Below, in pieces: positions 8,799 to 10,444 of a stretch of 10,444 bases of DNA. The translations under genes were made by a program, and so were the position numbers. Where the stretch lies: NCBI GenBank assembly GCA_910592205.1, contig CAJVPJ010001331.1, positions 1 to 10,444 on the forward strand, in the 5' to 3' direction. Below the pieces are notes generated by a model, which did not search any database, had not been told where the DNA came from, and saw nothing but the letters and a program-made list of their open reading frames with translations. Within the stretch, counting starts at the first letter, position 1. Each line of letters begins with the position of its first letter. Source of the stretch: Paraglomus occultum. Taxonomy: Eukaryota > Glomeromycota > Glomeromycetes > Paraglomerales > Paraglomeraceae.

Positions 8799-9175
8799 AT
8801 GCGACTTTGTCAAGCTGCAAATCGGTTTATCCATAATAATATTAAGAACGCTGAAATTATTATTTGTTTCAGACAATCTCCTGACGCCGAATTAAAGTTT
8901 TCTCGCGGCGAACTTACTCGATTAGCATATATGACGTAATAACGGATCTAGTGAAAGATATTGGTATGTTGGTTAGTCGTTATAATGACGATGGCTCTAT
9001 ACAGAGCAAACGATTCGAAGACATCCGAGTATAAACATCGTACGCCGAGCGATGACTCGTGTTACTGGCAGAGAGTATTGATTTGAAACCGAAACGTGAT
9101 ATTGAATGGAATCTAATGTTACTTTTTGCCCATTAAGAGAGAACATGCAAAATTGCAATCGTTAGGGAATCTATT
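8799..9175 (+). other. Coding-like fragments in shifting frames, no gene model
   Basis: Several short plus-strand pieces have protein-like composition but lie in different frames. One is a 46-codon frame opening with ATG at 8799 (A at -3) and ending at 8939; its second half begins next to a good TTTGTTTCAG acceptor (ending 8872). Another is an open stretch 8885-9034 ending QSKRFEDIRV. Further short frames follow to about 9175. They could be exons of an unrecognised spliced gene, debris of one, or chance. I recognise no domain. Confidence 0.25.
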
Positions 9176-9330
9176 ACAATAGGACGGGACCATATGGCCA
9201 AATCGGACACAACCTGCATTTATAGAGAATTTGCATTTAAAGAGAGTGAATTACGTCTTGGAAGCTCGGGACTAAACGAGAGCCTGCATTTAGGGAGAGA
9301 AAATATAGTACCTGCACTTAGAGAAGGGAG
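9127..9330. repeat. Cluster of degenerate TGCATTTA-nAGAGA motifs
   Basis: Six related 15-18 bp words, all in the same orientation, occur in about 200 bp. The clearest start at 9215, 9232, 9285 and 9313 (TGCATTTA or TGCACTTA followed by an AGAGA/GGAGA-type purine run). Weaker ones are at 9127 and 9155. Spacings of about 17, 53 and 28 nt are irregular. The 61-codon open frame across them (9194-9379) is probably a by-product of the repeated words. Confidence 0.5.
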
Positions 9331-9645
9331 AGTCCACTGTATTTCACTTAATTCGAGTCAGAAATGTCGGATCTTATGACATTGATAGTGCTTAGATCAA
9401 GTGTTTAGGAAGGATATTTTATTACCGTGTAGTTCCGAAATAATCTTGGATTATTATGTGTTTACATGTTTAATTTCCGATACACAAATTCAGACTCAAT
9501 ACTGAAAGCGTTGTTGACATTAAGAGCCACAAGGTAGACAGTACAGCTGCCAAGTCATGTAATAGTTAGCCTGTACTAAAGCATTACGCGAACACTGTTC
9601 AATCTATACCAAGTTCGATTCACTTATAGCAATAAAGTTACGTAA
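9331..9645. other. Stretch without a recognisable feature
   Basis: Short plus-strand open pieces occur, for example around 9480-9560 and 9560-9700, the latter reading KALREHCSIYTKFDSL. None is long enough or recognisable enough to call. A GTTCGATTC word near 9613 resembles a tRNA B box but has no matching A box or acceptor stem. Confidence 0.35.
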
Positions 9646-9930
9646 ACTCTTGAAAATGCGGTCAGATTTAACCAGATCGTTAAACAATTAGAATCGGCGT
9701 TCGGGTATGTCGGAACCAAAGAATTACAGCACCATTAGAAGCATTCTAAAAAAAGCTCAAGGAGAAAAATTGCCCTTACATTTAAAATTAATGATACTCA
9801 AACTCTCCAGGAATATCTAGATCAAGAAAAAATCACTTGTAAAATTTACCAAGAGGAACAGAAAATTATAACTATTCAACCTCTACTTATGATGAACGAA
9901 GAAAGAAACAAAAAACTTGAAAAAAAGTAA
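9646..9930 (+). pseudogene. Probable decayed coding fragment, unknown family
   Basis: A protein-like sequence can be followed across two frame changes. It starts in one frame at 9646-9735 (containing KQLESAFGYVGTKELQ) and meets TAG at 9736-9738. It continues in a second frame at about 9734-9780 (RSILKKAQGEKLPL), then returns to the first frame at 9781-9930 (FKINDTQTLQEYLDQEKIT and on to a Lys/Glu-rich end at TAA). The composition is hydrophilic and helix-prone, which suggests a coiled-coil or charged domain. Introns do not explain the breaks, since candidate GTATGT...AG introns would be only 25-34 nt. I recognise no family. A GTAAGG word overlaps the final stop, so it might instead be an exon end. 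Confidence 0.35.
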
Positions 9931-10081
9931 GGAAAATAAATTTAACGTAAAAGCTTCTCGCAAACGCCTCCACTGGTCGAACGACTGTCAACGGAGAATG
10001 TGTTTGCTTATTTCAAAGACATCAGCTAGTTTTTTTCAAGTTAATTTTGATTCTTTATGCAATCGGTTAAGTATTTGAGGA
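9931..10081. other. Short gap without a gene
   Basis: This is AT-rich sequence between the plus-strand decayed fragment and the minus-strand stretch at the right edge. Only short open frames occur on either strand. No RNA gene or repeat was recognised. Confidence 0.4.
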
Positions 10082-10291
10082 TTACCGTAATGGTCTTTTT
10101 CCGCGGGGTTGGGATCTTTTATCGTATAATTGTCTCAAATCGTTCCACAACTTTTCGATATCTGATAATAAAGTTTTTGATAATTTTTTGGACTTCATAG
10201 TCTTGGTCAGTAGTCCCATATCGTGGAGTTGACTGTTACAAATTATGCCGGCCGAGAATGCCATTTTGTTAAATGAACATTTAGGGTCCAT
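10082..10291 (-). CDS. Hypothetical small open frame (69 aa)
   Basis: The frame runs from ATG 10291 to TAA at 10082. Its C-terminal half (around LLSDIEKLWNDLRQLYDKRS) looks helical and protein-like, while the N-terminal half is less so. It overlaps the partial frame 10443-10243 in another frame, and the two encode diverged copies of one duplicated segment. It may therefore be an exon or remnant rather than a gene. No family recognised. Confidence 0.22.
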   Translation of the reverse strand: MDPKCSFNKMAFSAGIICNSQLHDMGLLTKTMKSKKLSKTLLSDIEKLWNDLRQLYDKRSQPRGKRPLR

Positions 10292-10389
10292 TTCAGATCT
10301 TTTATCGTTGCGAATATTTTTGTTTGCTGACGGTTTTGTAAATTATTAGACTTTCCAGTCTTAAGTAATGCGCCAGTGCGATAGAGTTG
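10113..10389 (-). repeat. Diverged tandem duplication at the right edge
   Basis: Two related minus-strand segments are present. The copy nearer the edge starts with CAACTC at 10389 and reaches ACGATAAAAGATC ending at 10296. The second starts with CAACTC at 10231 and reaches ACGATAAAAGATC ending at 10113. The first anchors are 158 nt apart and the second 183 nt, so about 25 nt of net indel separates the copies. About half the bases in between still align (for example AAGACT...AAGTC). The copies are read in different frames. Confidence 0.45.
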
Positions 10390-10443
10390 GCGGTAATTTA
10401 CCAACAAACCAAGAACGAAGCCAATTAATGCTCCAAGGAAGAA
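10243..10443 (-). CDS. Partial hypothetical protein with one membrane segment
   Basis: This minus-strand frame enters from the right edge of the window and stops at 10245-10243 (66 codons visible). It opens with a clear hydrophobic helix (FFLGALIGFVLGLLVNY), followed by a basic QLYRTGALLKTGKS segment, as in an N-terminal signal-anchor protein. The downstream part loses protein-like character, so an intron (a GTAAAT donor sits at the end of the helix) or decay is possible. The true start lies outside the window. Family unknown. Confidence 0.3.
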   Translation of the reverse strand, partial: FFLGALIGFVLGLLVNYRQLYRTGALLKTGKSNNLQNRQQTKIFATIKDLKWTLNVHLTKWHSRPA

Positions 10444-10444
10444 T

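Noticed and set aside
8996-9012. Mac1-like copper element (TTTGCTCT on the minus strand) about 450 bp upstream of the copper-fist gene
   Set aside because: It has one mismatch to the remembered TTTGCTCA site and is a single copy, and a similar word occurs near 1206 upstream of PPN1. A match this short is expected by chance.
9540-9625. Possible tRNA gene, from a GTTCGATTC word near 9613
   Set aside because: No A box at the right distance, no acceptor-stem pairing and no anticodon arm could be drawn.
9705-9738. Very short introns (GTATGT...CAG or TAG) to mend the fragment at 9646-9930
   Set aside because: They would be 25 or 34 nt, far below the 56-nt minimum seen in this window, and would remove protein-like sequence.

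Overview
The window looks like nuclear DNA of an AT-rich, intron-containing fungus. Three spliced protein genes can be modelled, all from fungal families: a vacuolar endopolyphosphatase (PPN1), a mitochondrial RNA-processing protein (PET127) and a copper-fist transcription factor of the Mac1/Cuf1/Ace1 group. Introns are short (about 56-112 nt), have GT-AG ends, and several carry an ACTAA-type branch site. Seven introns in PET127 and four in the copper-fist gene argue against budding yeasts. An early-diverging lineage such as Mucoromycota is plausible, but the sequence alone does not prove it.

Layout: 1-1467 holds no convincing gene and contains the PPN1 promoter side. PPN1 (+) spans 1468-3463 with one intron. 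A gene-free convergent spacer follows (3464-4317), with a poly(A)-like signal, a 17-bp direct repeat and an ATTTG array. PET127 (-) runs from 6530 down to 4318 in eight exons. After a 555-bp spacer, the copper-fist gene (-) runs from 8554 down to 7086 in five exons. Its DNA-binding domain is split over two small exons, so single-frame ORF reading misses it and suggests a false start at 8035. From about 8800 to the right edge no intact gene is visible. There are coding-like pieces in shifting frames, a probable pseudogene (about 9646-9930), a cluster of degenerate TGCATTTA-type motifs, and an edge-truncated minus-strand stretch containing a diverged internal duplication.

The three genes act in different compartments (vacuole, mitochondrion, nucleus) and nothing suggests a shared cluster function. 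The strongest anomaly is in PET127. At the exon 4/5 junction, the only good GT donor leaves an in-frame TGA at the last codon of the exon. The gene therefore uses an unusual splice site, carries a nonsense allele, or has a sequence error there. I found no convincing new multi-gene system; the right-hand 1.6 kb is the least explained part.
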